Assembly: GCA_028456385.1 (NCBI GenBank) | Contig: JALNQF010000012.1 | Location: 310,001-374,000, forward strand | DNA length: 64,000 nucleotides | Source of the DNA: Ophiosphaerella korrae | Lineage: Eukaryota > Ascomycota > Dothideomycetes > Pleosporales > Phaeosphaeriaceae | Reading direction: 5' to 3' | Shown here: piece after piece, positions 1 through 11,343 of the stretch | Layout: every line of letters begins with the position of its first letter | Numbering within the stretch: the stretch's first letter is position 1 | Notes under the pieces: generated by a model | The model's database searches: none | Seen by the model: only the letters and a program-made list of their open reading frames with translations | What the model was told of the DNA's origin: nothing | Made by a program: the position numbers and the translations under genes

Positions 1-279
1 GCTAAGAGGGTAGAAGACCGCGCTCGACAACGAAAGCATCAGTCAATAAATATTACCATATCCACATCGGTGCTAACGTCTTACCAAAGTTGGTGTATTT
101 CGGCGATGTTATTCGAGTAGTCTGTGCCTGACGTGTATTTTGCTTTCTTGACGGCTAGTGTTGGGGAAGGTACGGAAGGTGCGAAAGACATTGTCCCTTC
201 TACATGAGGGCACACCTCTGACTTGAGAGGGTATATATATATTATTCCATGCTAGAGGTCACCATTAATCAGCTCTTGA

Positions 280-410
280 GGTGGTGTAGCAGAGTGGTTA
301 TTGCGCCAACTTGAAGAGTCAGCGGAGGGACTATCGCTAGAGTATCTTTAACATGGTCATTATTAATACTGGTTCCTTAGGGAGCACGGGTTCGAATCCC
401 GTCACCATCA
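280..410 (+). tRNA. tRNA gene with a long intron; isotype uncertain (Ser-UGA or Phe-GAA reading)
   Basis: The 7-bp acceptor stem GGTGGTG/CACCATC closes with discriminator A. The T arm is ACGGG-TTCGAAT-CCCGT, and the D arm GCAG...TTGC has loop AGTGGTTA. An A-box (TAGCAGAGTGG) and B-box (GGTTCGAATCC) are present, and a T6 Pol III terminator follows at 416-421. The anticodon arm is interrupted after CTTGAA(G). Reading the loop as CTTGAAG gives UGA (Ser) with an intron near 316-367, an imperfect stem (GCCAA/CTGGT) and a short variable arm (TCC-TTAG-GGA). Reading TTGAAGA gives GAA (Phe), but no matching 3' stem is visible. The gene is clear; isotype and exact splice points are not. Confidence 0.6.
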
Positions 411-848
411 AGCTATTTTTTGGTTCCATTGACCTATGATTCATGTCCTCAACGCATTGCAGATAAGGGGCACTCATGATATAAACAGCAAGATCTTTCA
501 ACTTAGAAGTGTCGCAATCAATGCAATGACATAGAAGATGTGATTTTTTTTTCGGACAGTGTCCTACCTCAGAATGATGATGCATGCTCAGTCGCCAGGA
601 TTGCAGGCCGTAGAGGACAAACGTAGAGAACAAAGTTGGTTGTGTCCGGCATTTTGTTGAGCTGTGACCTAAGTTGGCTTAGTCAGGTGAACGCATCCAT
701 ATTTTCCGCACGACAACCCACTTCGTCTTTTACCTTCTACCTTTATCACCCTCTCACTCAACATCGCAAACCACACCTCACGCCTCAGTCTACGCTTCGA
801 ATCTTTTATCCAGTACTCAACAAATACGGAAGCGTCTTCTAACCAGCC
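411..848. other. Intergenic, 438 bp
   Basis: This stretch runs from the tRNA terminator to the start of the nuclease-like gene. Apart from the T6 terminator I see no gene or repeat in it. Confidence 0.5.
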
Positions 849-1901
849 ATGCGACTTAAAGGGAATGTTTTGCCTGCACAATTCACACGCGAAACAGTTC
901 AACCACTCTGGGACTCCCAAATTAAAGACCTCACAGCCCTCCAACAAAATTACTCAGAATCTATAATAGTAGCCCTAGACACTGAAATGTCAAGCCACAC
1001 CACTAAAGAAACCCCAAAATCCCGCCAGGACGTCAGTGAAGTCGGTATAGCAATCCTGCCGTTAAACGGTCAAATTACGCAACCATATGGGGGTATCAAG
1101 CAACTATATTACGAGGGCGGGGTGTCAGCATTCACTATTCAGACTCGAGAAAGGACGGCGCTACCGAAAGAGAAACTGTTTGGACAGGTAATAAGAAGTA
1201 AACCTAAAGACGTTGCATCTGTCATCGAGAGTATACTTGCAAAGTACAAAGGACGCCGAATACTCGTCGGATTCGACCTTTACCATGAGTTTAAATGGAT
1301 TACAGACGAGTGTCCGACTATTTTCTCTTACTTTACGGCATGGTTAGATGTCCAGGAGTTCGCGATGCAGCGCTGCAAAGAATTTGCCGCAGAATCGGAA
1401 CCAGCTAATCTTAGCCCGCCTGGACTCTCGGACGTTCTCACGGCTATGGACATACGGGATCAACGTCGCCACCTAAAAACTCACTATGCGGTCAATGATG
1501 CATTGAGGTCTTTGATCGTATTGTGCGGCCTGGCATCAGACCCTCGTCTGCTTTCTAACATGCGTTTAAGGCCTGCTTCTCGACACTCTGTACAATGCTA
1601 TTCACAACTTAAATTTAAAACTAGAGGAGCTCAGTATCTGTTTATAGCGCGCGTTAGTACTGCTGATAATAGTGGAAAGCTTCCCCCGTGGTCGCCTTAT
1701 GCCGTTGCAAGACATTTTGCGGCGCACACTGACCTAAAGGCTGTTGGGCTAAACTGGAAGAAGGAGAAGGATAAAGTTGAGGGTGTGCGCTTCTGGCAGC
1801 TATCGTTTCGTACGGTTGAATCGTTTGAAAGATTTATTGCTGAAACGAACGGGTCGACAATTGACGCAACTAAGCTCCTAGTTTCTAAATTTAATTTTTA
1901 G
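849..1901 (+). CDS. Gfd2/YDR514C-like protein with DEDDh exonuclease-type (RNase H-like) fold
   Basis: This is a single-exon gene of 350 aa. An RNase H-fold core is visible: motif I is ALDTEM (Asp44, Glu46), motif II lies in VGFDLYHEF, and motif III is HYAVND, matching the H-x4-D of DEDDh nucleases. All acidic residues and the His are therefore present, so catalysis is possible. Fungal proteins of this layout are usually grouped with yeast Gfd2/YDR514C, whose biochemical role is poorly defined. About 100 further C-terminal residues form a separate basic/hydrophobic segment that I do not recognise. There is no signal peptide or membrane segment. The start is the first ATG of the frame. Family assignment is by motif only. 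Confidence 0.7.
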   Translation: MRLKGNVLPAQFTRETVQPLWDSQIKDLTALQQNYSESIIVALDTEMSSHTTKETPKSRQDVSEVGIAILPLNGQITQPYGGIKQLYYEGGVSAFTIQTRERTALPKEKLFGQVIRSKPKDVASVIESILAKYKGRRILVGFDLYHEFKWITDECPTIFSYFTAWLDVQEFAMQRCKEFAAESEPANLSPPGLSDVLTAMDIRDQRRHLKTHYAVNDALRSLIVLCGLASDPRLLSNMRLRPASRHSVQCYSQLKFKTRGAQYLFIARVSTADNSGKLPPWSPYAVARHFAAHTDLKAVGLNWKKEKDKVEGVRFWQLSFRTVESFERFIAETNGSTIDATKLLVSKFNF

Positions 1902-2500
1902 GATAGCTTTAAGTGAGAAGCAGATAGGATAGACTAACTAATATAATGGAGTTTAGCGTACACAGTAAACTAGAGGTTTTCTAAAACTCGTGTATATATA
2001 TTACTAGCTCTATCTTTAAGCTATAAGTGCATCTTTACTAAATAGCACGCACTAAGCGACACTTATTACTTATTCTAACGTTAGACTAAGAAATATCTAC
2101 TAATAGCGTGTTGTCAGATTTGAGATGCGAGATTTCAGTTGTGAGATTTTGAGTCACTGAGTTCAAAAAATGGAGTTCTCGATTGAAGAGATTGATTGTT
2201 CTTTTATCTGCGTTCTGGCTGCCTCTGATATCCTTTATGAATTTCTTCGATTACTCTCGTGCCTCAAAGGCCGCCCTTGTTGAATTGCTCTCCTGTTCAA
2301 GGGATGCGCCGCCGTTGAGCTGGTGCTTTGTTGTTGAGTTAGCGCCAACGGAGGCTGCCCCCGAGTTCTGCCGTTTCGTGAAGGCGGTCAGCGGCCAGCC
2401 GAAAAGTTACTAAAAATTTCCCCAGCCAAAAGTTCGCGCGCGACCAGGCAGACTACCACAATTCTTTTTTACGCTTCCACCGGGCTGAACGTTTGCCAAA
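1902..2500. other. Intergenic, 599 bp, AT-rich first half
   Basis: Positions 1902-2150 are TA-rich with many CTA/TAG words. The rest is the NOP2 promoter region. A 76-codon open frame at 2183-2413 shows no protein-like features and is not called. Confidence 0.5.
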
Positions 2501-4806
2501 ATGGGTCAGGGTCGCCGCATGAAGAAACAAGGCCCGCCAGAGCCATTGGACGAATCGCTGGTTACAAGGAAGCGCAAAGATGCGCCGCCTGCTGCTATTC
2601 CTGAGAGGTCAAAGAGGAGCAGAACTGAGGCCAAGGCGAGGGCCGAGGCAAAGGCCGCCGCGAAGCCAGCACCTGCTAAGAAGAGTTCCACGGCCAATGG
2701 GGCTAAGACAAGAGTAAATGGGAAGCCTGCGAAAAAGTTTGTTCCTCCGCCTGTAGACGATGAAGATGTCCTGTCCGACAGCGCAGACGACGCCGATGCC
2801 ATGGAGGGTATAAACGTCACTGGACTCGATGCGCTGGGCAGCGCTTCTGAAGACGACTCGGATCTCGAGCTGGATGATGATGATTTCGGCGATTCAGATT
2901 CCGATATTGTCGACGACTCGGACACAGAGGTCAGGAAAGCTGGTATGTGGTCAGACGAGGAAGACGAGGATGATGTTGAAGCAAAGCTCACGGCAGCCAA
3001 CATCGAGGGTCTGTCACGAAAGTTAGACATACAGAGGGCAGTGGAAGAGGCAGAGGCAGCTGCAGAACTTGAGGAAGCCAATCTGCAAACAAACATTGCT
3101 GGAGAAAGACCAAAGGTGTTAGAAGATGAAGAGGATGAGGAAGGCCGTCCCATTTCAAAACTCGTTACCCAAGACGTACAACTCCTCCGAACACGACTCA
3201 ACGACACGGTGCGCGTGTTAGATGACTTCAAGAACCTCGCAGAAGAAGGTCGATCAAGAGCAGAGTACCGAGCACAGATGCTGAAAGATATATGCGCATA
3301 CTATGGCTACTCTGAATTCCTTGCCGACAAGCTTCTTAACCTGTTCCCCGCTCGTGAAGCATTCGCCTTCTTCGAAGCCAACGAAACACCTCGACCTATC
3401 GTCATCCGTACCAATACCCTCCGCACACATCGACGAGAACTCGCACAATCGCTCATCAACCGCGGCGTGCAACTCGAGCCTGTCGGCAAGTGGTCCAAGG
3501 TTGGGCTTCAAATCTTCGAATCGCAAGTACCATTAGGTGCTACACCCGAGTATCTTGCTGGTCACTACATACTACAGGCAGCATCCTCCTTCTTGCCTGT
3601 TATGGCGCTTGCGCCCCAGGAGAATGAGCGAGTTCTGGATATGACTGCCGCGCCTGGAGGTAAAACAACACATATTGCTGCGCTTATGAAGAACACCGGA
3701 TGTATATTTGCCAACGATGCCAACAAAGACCGTGCGAAGGGTTTGATTGGTAATATCCACCGCCTGGGAGTGAGGAACAGCATTGTGTGTCATTACTCTG
3801 CGCTTGAGTTTCCCAGGGTCATGGGTGGCTTTGACAGAGTTCTGCTCGATGCGCCTTGCTCGGGTACTGGTGTTATTGCAAAGGATGCTAGCGTCAAGAC
3901 GGTATGTGAAGTGGTTTTGCAATTATGGAAGAAGTGCTAACTTTACGGGTAGAACAAAACGGAAGCAGATTTCATGAAACTTCCACATTTGCAAAAACAG
4001 CTGATCCTGTCTGCTATCGACTCAGTTGATCATCACAGCAAGACTGGTGGTTATATCGTGTACTCGACGTGCTCGGTCACTGTAGAAGAGAACGAGCAAG
4101 TTATTCAGTATGCGTTGAACAAGCGGCCAAACATCAAGTTGGTGGAGACTGGCTTGACATTTGGAAAGGAGGGTTTCACGAAGATTGGAGGCAAGATCTT
4201 CCATCCTTCGATGAAGGTGAGTTGTCCAATCAAATGATATCATGTACATCTGCTGATATCTTATAGATGACAAGACGATACTACCCCCACACTTACAACG
4301 TTGACGGCTTCTTCGTCGCCAAGTTCAAGAAGATTGGCCCAACACCTGCCAATGCGGTTGGCGTCAATGAGGCCTCTAGCAATACGGGCAAGAAGGCACC
4401 AAGCACAGCTGTCGACACCGAGATCGTTGACAAAGCGCCCATCCGCGACTCCGACGTAGAGACCGAGTCAGACTTTGGCGGCTTCGATGACGACGAAGAC
4501 CAAAAGTACATGGAGCGCGCCCAAGCCAAGAGGCTGCGAAGGAAAGGAAGGGATCCGAAGGCCATACCGCAGAAAGGGCAACAAACGAATGGAGCTGTCA
4601 AGGAACCGAGGGGGATCGCGCAAAACGGAGCGAGTTCAGCCAGGGAGAGTACGACGATAAAAGAGAAGAAGCAAAAAGTCAGCAAAGACGTGTCTAATCA
4701 ATCGGATACCAAGGTCACCAAAGCCACCGGCGCAGCTAAGAAGGGAGTCGAGGTCGAGTCCAAGGCACGGAGGAAGAGTGGAGGCAAGAAGAACAAGCCC
4801 GAGTAA
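2501..4806 (+). CDS. NOP2: 25S rRNA (cytosine-C5)-methyltransferase NOP2
   Basis: Exons are 2501-3901, 3953-4216 and 4267-4806 (introns of 51 and 50 nt), giving 734 aa. The N-terminal ~230 residues are Lys- then Asp/Glu-rich, typical of nucleolar proteins. The SAM-binding motif AAPGGKT follows, then DAPCSGTG (Cys453) and STCSV (Cys507), the two cysteines used by RNA m5C methyltransferases of the NOL1/NOP2/NSUN family. A segment reading YPHTYNVDGFF precedes a basic C-tail. The family methylates 25S rRNA and is needed for 60S subunit assembly in the nucleolus. Exon 1 stops inside the catalytic region, and joining at GTATGT...TAG restores the conserved reading SVKTNKTE. Confidence 0.96.
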
Positions 4807-6650
4807 GCAGATGTGGCCCGTAGTGTTGAGAGGGTAGGTAGCACATAGGACAATGATACCAAATATCAGCGCATAGATTATAAACCGAACCTGAGCATGT
4901 TCTTGTCGTTGATTCAGACTTTCCAACGGACTTGCATCCGCAACCTTCCGCGGATCGTGCTAAGGTTAGTGAGATACCCGAGTCCAAGTTAGTTTGAACG
5001 ACAAGTGTATCAGAGAAGTGCGATTGCTGCACTCTTTGCTCTCTGAATGTCTTGTATTCCCAAGGTGTTCTCGGGCCATTGCATTCGCGCTCTAGACGAA
5101 ACTTTGATCCAGAACATGTCATGCCTAGCTGCATGTATGAAGGGCACACAGCAGCGCAGATTTCTTTTTTCCTTCTCCACATGGGGTGATGTTACGCTGG
5201 CAAGCAAAGGCCTTTTGTCGGCATCCGCTCGAAGGAATTCTCGCGCGAATTGGCCCATGGGGCAACAAGGGACCAACAAGGCAGCCGTGAACAGTGGGCC
5301 TGGCTGCACGTCAGCAGCACCGCAGAAGACACAGCGCAAAATCGGAGCGCAAGCCCATCTGGTGCCGTGGACCGACTGTGGGCAAATGAAGGCAAGAGGT
5401 GGCCTTGCCGTTGTACCCACGGGGTGCGGTGCTATGACGGAGCCTCAAGTGGAGCCGCTCATTTGGCCCAACCTGCTTGATCGCAAACCTCGGCAACGGC
5501 AGCAGGATTGAAGTAGATGCTGAGTAGGTAATTAGTAAGTACCTGCCTACCATGTACCTAGGCACAGCTGAAGCGAAGGCACATCACAGTAGGACAGACA
5601 GAAAGGGCATCCATGCCAGCTATTTCATGGCAGAAAGGGGCGTGGGTGGACCGTCATATCATCTCAGATCTCACTAGATGATGCACGATCGTCAGCAGAC
5701 GCAACAGCCACAGTCACGCTCATTGATCAGCCCAGCAAACAGAACGTGTAGTCACGTCACAAAAACACATTTCGGACAATGAACACGAGTGGCGCTGACA
5801 ATAGCGTCTAGGCACACTTTACCGAAAAACAGCCATCAAGCTTTTGCGGGGGTGAAATGCGCCTCTGATGATCCAAAACATTTTACATTGCCCGCCAGCC
5901 AGAACCGCGGTCGCAGACTCGCAGTGCTTGTTGTAACCAGGCATGGCATTCAATCAGGCACACAAGGCAAAACGTACCGCAAGCCGCGCACCTTCACAGC
6001 ACTATTCCCAAACGCGCATCGCGCACCGTTGCAATTCGCGTGCAGGCCCACACCAAACCACGAGCAAGCCGCAAGCTTGGCTGACGTCTTGTTCGGCGCC
6101 CCCAAGCTCATTCGTCCCATGCTTTCTCCCATGCTTCGCCCTTTGGCTTCGGTCCGGCCCAACTGACACAAAAAACTCGCACTGTAGCATCAATCAATCC
6201 AACAACGCTCGCAATCACGCCAATCGCTGACAACTGATTCGGGTGAGCGTGCCCATGTCGTGCCACCGCGGCCTGGCAAATGGCGTGCGCGCAGGAGGCC
6301 CCCCGTCCCCCCCCCCCATGTATCGCAGGGCGCGGTGGTGAGGTGAAGTGAGGATCGGCGCCCGAGCGGGGAGGCACCGTGCGTGCATGACTAGCTTGTG
6401 CTAGGATGGGATTGGATTGGAGATGGATGGGATGGGGAGGCTAGGGTAAGTGTGTTTGAGCATGGGCTTGCGGGGCGAGCGCGTGTGTGCGAGTGGAGAG
6501 AGAGAGAGAGAGGGAAGAAAATGGGAGCCGGGGATATGCTTAAAGAGCGAGGTGCGCCCCTTGGGTCGAGGCACCCTGCTTTACGCTCGTACTTGGTTGC
6601 AGACGGCTTTTGCATCTTGCTATCAGAGTTGCTTCTGTGAATATATCGTC
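4807..6650. other. Long intergenic/5' region, 1.84 kb
   Basis: This is the upstream region of the sugar transporter. It holds a C-run near 6309-6317 and an (AG)n microsatellite near 6497-6512. Open frames of 60-154 codons on both strands (for example 5047-5511) have no recognisable domain or exon structure, so no gene is called. A long promoter or 5' leader for the transporter is possible. Confidence 0.5.
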
Positions 6651-8691
6651 ATGGTCAAGGTTACTTTTAAGCCGCCGCCGGGCACGGCTGGTGCGACTTG
6701 GTGGGTTGCTTGCTTCGTGGTCTTTGCTGGATGTTACTGACGGGGTTGTATAGGCCGGCTGTTGTCGTCGGGCTGTTTGTTGCTTTTGGTGGTGTATTGT
6801 TTGGGTCAGTCATGGTTTCTTTTCAAGTGGGGAGGTACGGCGACTGACTATCTTGACAGATACGATACGGGCACGATCAGCGGTATTCTGGCCATGGACT
6901 TCTGGAAGCAGAAATTCTCTACTCAACCAGACTTCAGTATCACCGCTTCTGAAGATTCGCTAATTGTCTCTATTCTTTCTGCTGTAGGTCTTCAGCGGAT
7001 GCATGCAGGTGAGACACGCTGATCATGTATATCTAGGGAACATTCTTCGGTGCTCTCTCGGCTGCTCCTTTCGGTGACTTGCTTGGTCGAAGAATGGGTC
7101 TTTTGACTGCAGTTGGTTTCGTGTTCAACTTTGGTGTCATCCTGCAGACTGCTTCTACGAGACAGCCCCTGTTCATTGCTGGCCGTTTCTTTGCTGGCTT
7201 TGGTGTTGGGTTGATTTCTGCTTTGAGTAAGCATTTCCAGCAGTGTTGTCATACGACAACATAGTTCACAGTCTGCTATTGCTAACACCTTATCTAGTTC
7301 CCATGTATCAATCAGAAACAGCACCTAAATGGATTCGTGGAATGATCGTCGGCACATATCAGCTTGCCATCACAATCGGTCTTTTCCTTGCCGCTATTGT
7401 CAACAATGCAACAAAAGACCGTAAGGATTCAGGATCTTACCGTATCCCAATCGCCGTGCAGTTCCTCTGGGCTATCATCTTGATCGCTGGGTAAGATGAA
7501 ATTCAGCGCATTATCATGCCACAATCTAATCACCATTTAGGCTTCTCGTCCTACCCGAAACCCCGCGCTATCTCATCAAGATGGACAAATACGACGATGC
7601 TGCAAAGAGTCTAGGCAAGCTTCGTCGTCTGCCAGTCGACCACCCTGCCATTATCGAAGAGCTCAACGAAGTTCAAGCAAACCATCTCTACGAAATGTCT
7701 CTCGGCAAATCCTCCTACATTGAATGCTTCAAGGGCACCCTAGGAAAACGTCTCTTGACTGGCTGCGCCCTCCAATCGCTCCAACAATTGACCGGCGTAA
7801 ACTTCATTTGTACGTATCCCACCCCCAATCCAAATTAAACACTATCTCTGATCCCCCCTGCCCAGTCTACTACGGAACCCAATATTTCAAACGCGCCGGC
7901 TTCCAGAACCCCTTCATCATCCAGGTCATCACCAACTGCGTAAACGTCGCATCCACCTTCCCCGGCCTCTACATGGTCGAAAAGCTCGGCCGCCGCAACC
8001 TGCTCCTCCTCGGCGCCGTCGGCATGTGCGTCTGCCAATGTACGTATGCCCCACCCGCATTCCCTCGCATAGCTAACACACACATAGACATCGTCGCCAT
8101 CACCGGCACCGTCGCCGGCACCACGGACCTCCCCTCGCAGCGTGCGTCCATCGCCTTCGTGTGCTTCTACATCTTCTTCTTCGCTAGCTCCTGGGGACCC
8201 GTCGCCTGGGTCGTCACCGGCGAGTTGTTCCCGCTCAAGGCGCGTGCAAAGTGCCTGTCAATGACTACCGCGTCCAACTGGCTGCTCAACTGGGCGATTG
8301 CGTATGCGACGCCTTACATGGTGGATGAGAAGGGCGCCAATCTGCAAAGTAAAGTGTTCTTTGTGTGGGGTACGTTTTGCCTGATTTGTATCGCGTTTGT
8401 GTAAGTCGTCATCCCTCCGCTAGTGTTATTGGGGGAGCGTGCGTGCTAATGGTTGCCAGGTATCTTATGATTTATGAGACCAAAGGCCTTACGCTTGAGC
8501 AAGTCGATGAGCTATATGGTGTTGTGCATAAGGCGTGGAAGTCCAAGGCGTTTGTGCCGCAGGTGGCGTTTGCCGATGTCGATCAGGCGAACCAGAGGCA
8601 CATGAGCTTGTCGGAGATCGGCGAAGGGCAGACGAGGAAGCGCAGTGTGCAGCATGAGGAGGGCATCCCTGTTGCTACTGAGAAGGTTTGA
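6651..8691 (+). CDS. MFS sugar (hexose) transporter
   Basis: There are nine exons: 6651-6700, 6754-6804, 6860-6983, 7037-7226, 7298-7490, 7541-7809, 7866-8039, 8088-8400 and 8460-8691. The product is 531 aa, normal for the family. Sugar-porter signatures are all visible: FGYDTGTISG in helix 1, DLLGRRMG between helices 2 and 3, PETPRYLIK after helix 6, QQLTGVNFI in helix 7, EKLGRRNLL, and the YETKGLTLE motif after helix 12. The protein should lie in the plasma membrane with twelve helices and both ends in the cytosol. It is close to fungal monosaccharide transporters; the substrate cannot be read from sequence. All eight introns are 48-71 nt and phase-consistent. Confidence 0.94.
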
Positions 8692-8951
8692 GTAGCGGGG
8701 TTTACATTAGGCGAATACCTGGGGATGCGGGGCAGGAATGAGTTAATGTTGGGGATGACGTTGTGTGTTTTACTCGTAAATCACTCATTTGATGATGTTA
8801 GTCGAAGGAATACCACTTCATGCCACGACTAGTTTTCATCCGTGAATTGGTGATTCTTCACTTCTTAAAATGATGACAATTAGGTCGATAAGGTATTCGA
8901 AAGCGCCATCAGTCTTGATCGTGCTCTGGCACATTCTCCTCTTTGAGTTTC

Positions 8952-11343
8952 TCAATAGCCCAGCATGGGGTCAGAGATTGTATAGTTATCTGGGACATTC
9001 AAGAGCCAAAAGTCATCCATCGTCCATCCAGACGTATCATCGATATCAAATGCCTGGACGCCTACTCCATCACTCTCAAAGGAATCCATCGCTAGATTAT
9101 CAGTGGCCCCATCTAAGGCTCCACCTGCCGTTGCATTAGTGTTAGAAGGATTACCCAATATTACCTGAAAGTGTCAGTACCCAATGTTACGATGTACCTT
9201 ACGAAAAACACTCACTTCTGTCGCCAATGACTCGGTTGTTGGATCATCTTGAAGCGCTAGCATCGTGTGTAGCAACTTTGCAACTCGGTCTAGAGCCTGT
9301 CGCTTTAAAGCTTCTGATTGGGAAGGTTTGAAATGTATATCCACCAAGTTAATTGCAGCGCTAAGAAATAAAACATATTCGCCTCCCCTCCCGGGCCGCA
9401 TGGCGCGCTCTTCTTGAAGGAGTAGGGCTTTTTCTTTCGTTTCGTCGAAGATTTGTTTCGAAAGGCGCATGATAATCATGTCTATAGAGTTTAAGTGAAA
9501 AAGACTTGTACCATGTGTGAATGGCCTACCATTGTCCTTTTTGGCATGATATGCGATGTGGCAGATGAGTAGCATTGCTCGATAGTAGTCGCTACGTGTG
9601 AGTAATAAGGTGTAGTTCTTTGCCCTTTCCAAGGTGCTGTGTAGCGATATAATCGTTTCTGCGGTCTCTAGAGCTGTGACCATTGAGTAGCGATGTTCTG
9701 ATTTATTGCGATACTCTACTTTAAGTGCCCGTGTGGCGTGCAGTGCAACTACAAATTGCAAAGAGATGAGTTCGAGTAGTGTTTGGCTTTGCTGTGATCT
9801 GGGTTCAGTCCAACGTGGAATGCTGGTAATGTGTTGACGGAGTGCATCTTCGTATACGAAGATGTCGTCTTTCTCTAGGGCGTCCTTGATACTATTGAGT
9901 TTAGAACAGATTTCAGCCCTGAGGTCTAGGGTTTGCATCGCCAGATATAGGAAAGCCGTATCTGTGTACGTGGTTATACCATGAGGTCGAGGCAGTTCCT
10001 CTAAGTTCGGAGTGAGTTCGGTATCATGAATGTTGCGTGGTGGTGCGCAATCACAATCAAAACTGCAGATCATTGAAGAAGTACCTATGCTGCTGGTCAA
10101 ATCTTGTAGGCTGTATTGAGAAATAGATATCACCTTTGTCAATCGAGGCTTGGAGCTCAAGTTCGGCAGTTGTTGCCCACAGCCTCCTTCGCATTTCTCC
10201 CTCGAATAGCGAACATCGAGCACCAAAAATACTCGGATCTCTGTGCATTCCATAGGAACGCATGAGTGCTACATGCGCCTGTACCTCTTGGTAGTACCCT
10301 TTGACTTTCAGACTCGTTGTTGCAAGTGCCAGTAGACGCAAACAACAGACTTGGAGTGATGCCAAACTTCTGTGTTTATTGCTCTGCCGTTTCAGCCAGA
10401 CTTCGCAGGCTTTGATCCACACGACTGCCTGGGTATGGAAAGATGATCCGCTATGGTTGTATCGTGGAGTACTATGAGTCGAGGCACACAATTTACATGC
10501 CAGAATGGCGAGTATAATAGCATCCATTTCGGTGTCTTCATCTTCGATACTAGTCCAATAACTCTCATATGCAGTCTTGAAAGTCGGAACATGAATTATC
10601 CTGAAGGTAGTCTCAAACGTGTCAAAGTATTTATCTATAATAGTATTAACTGTGAAACGGTCAGGTAATAGGGAGCGCAACTTGGGAACGGAAAGAAAAC
10701 GATGGAAAGGTTTCATAGCTCGCGCATGGTCCTCGGATGCCTTCATATCCTGCAGTAGCCTTCGTGCCGTGGATTTGCTGTACACTTCTTTCATGAAGCT
10801 GCGAAGATCTGTGAACTAAAAAAATTGGTCGAAATATGGTTAGTACATGCTTTCAGATGGGTTGTTTTCACTCACATGAGCAATCACGGATATTGAGGAT
10901 GAAGGGCCATAGAAGTGCGTCCCGTAACCATGACCTTTCAATAAACCCATGAAGGCAGTAGATCGGTCTACGGCCTTTAAATCTGGTGATTTTGCGAGAA
11001 AATCCGCTTGGTCCTTTCGTTCTTGCTCATAGTGAGGGCAACGATCGGCGTGTTCCAAATGTTCGGGCCCCTTGTGTAAATATGATTTCTCTTCGATGGG
11101 CAGGTCATCGGCTTGTCGTGGCCTTTTCCTCGTAGGTTCATGCGATTGCTCAGGCGTAGTGTCAGCTCCAGATTTTACTCCTATAGAATATTCTTCGGGG
11201 CCGTAAGCGCAAGATGCCGCTATGCCACGCTTGATGCACCGATTACAGGGAAACAAGCGGTCGCACTTGAGCTTTCGTCTTCGACAATCATTGCAAGATA
11301 AAATCGCCCGTTGCCGTCTTTGTTTTGGGGGGGTCCCATTCAT
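8952..11343 (-). CDS. Zn2Cys6 transcription factor with fungal-specific regulatory domain
   Basis: Exons in transcription order are 11343-10876, 10815-10134, 10084-9216 and 9164-8952, giving 743 aa. The Zn2Cys6 cluster is at Cys17, 20, 27, 33, 36 and 45, followed by a basic linker. The middle region (about residues 190-420) has the fungal_trans pattern, including RRRLWATTAELELQAS. A further stop-free 48-nt intron is possible at 9529-9482 (GTAGGC...TATAG); if it is spliced the protein has 727 aa. The last exon supplies an acidic C-terminus with WTMDDFW. The gene is convergent with the sugar transporter (260 bp apart) and divergent from the histidine kinase. Its target genes are unknown. Confidence 0.9.

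Noticed and set aside
2183..2413. 76-codon open frame before NOP2
   Set aside because: It is short, has no homology pattern and lies in AT-rich flank.
2506..3231. 241-codon minus frame opposite NOP2
   Set aside because: It is a Ser-rich shadow of the acidic NOP2 N-terminus.
5047..5511. 154-codon open frame upstream of the sugar transporter
   Set aside because: There is no domain, no exon partners and a skewed composition, and overlapping frames of similar length occur on the other strand.
10057..10140. Reading exon 2 of the 9-11 kb regulator through to its stop
   Set aside because: Splicing at 10134/10084 restores the conserved RRRLWATTAELELQASIDKG continuation, which the read-through loses.
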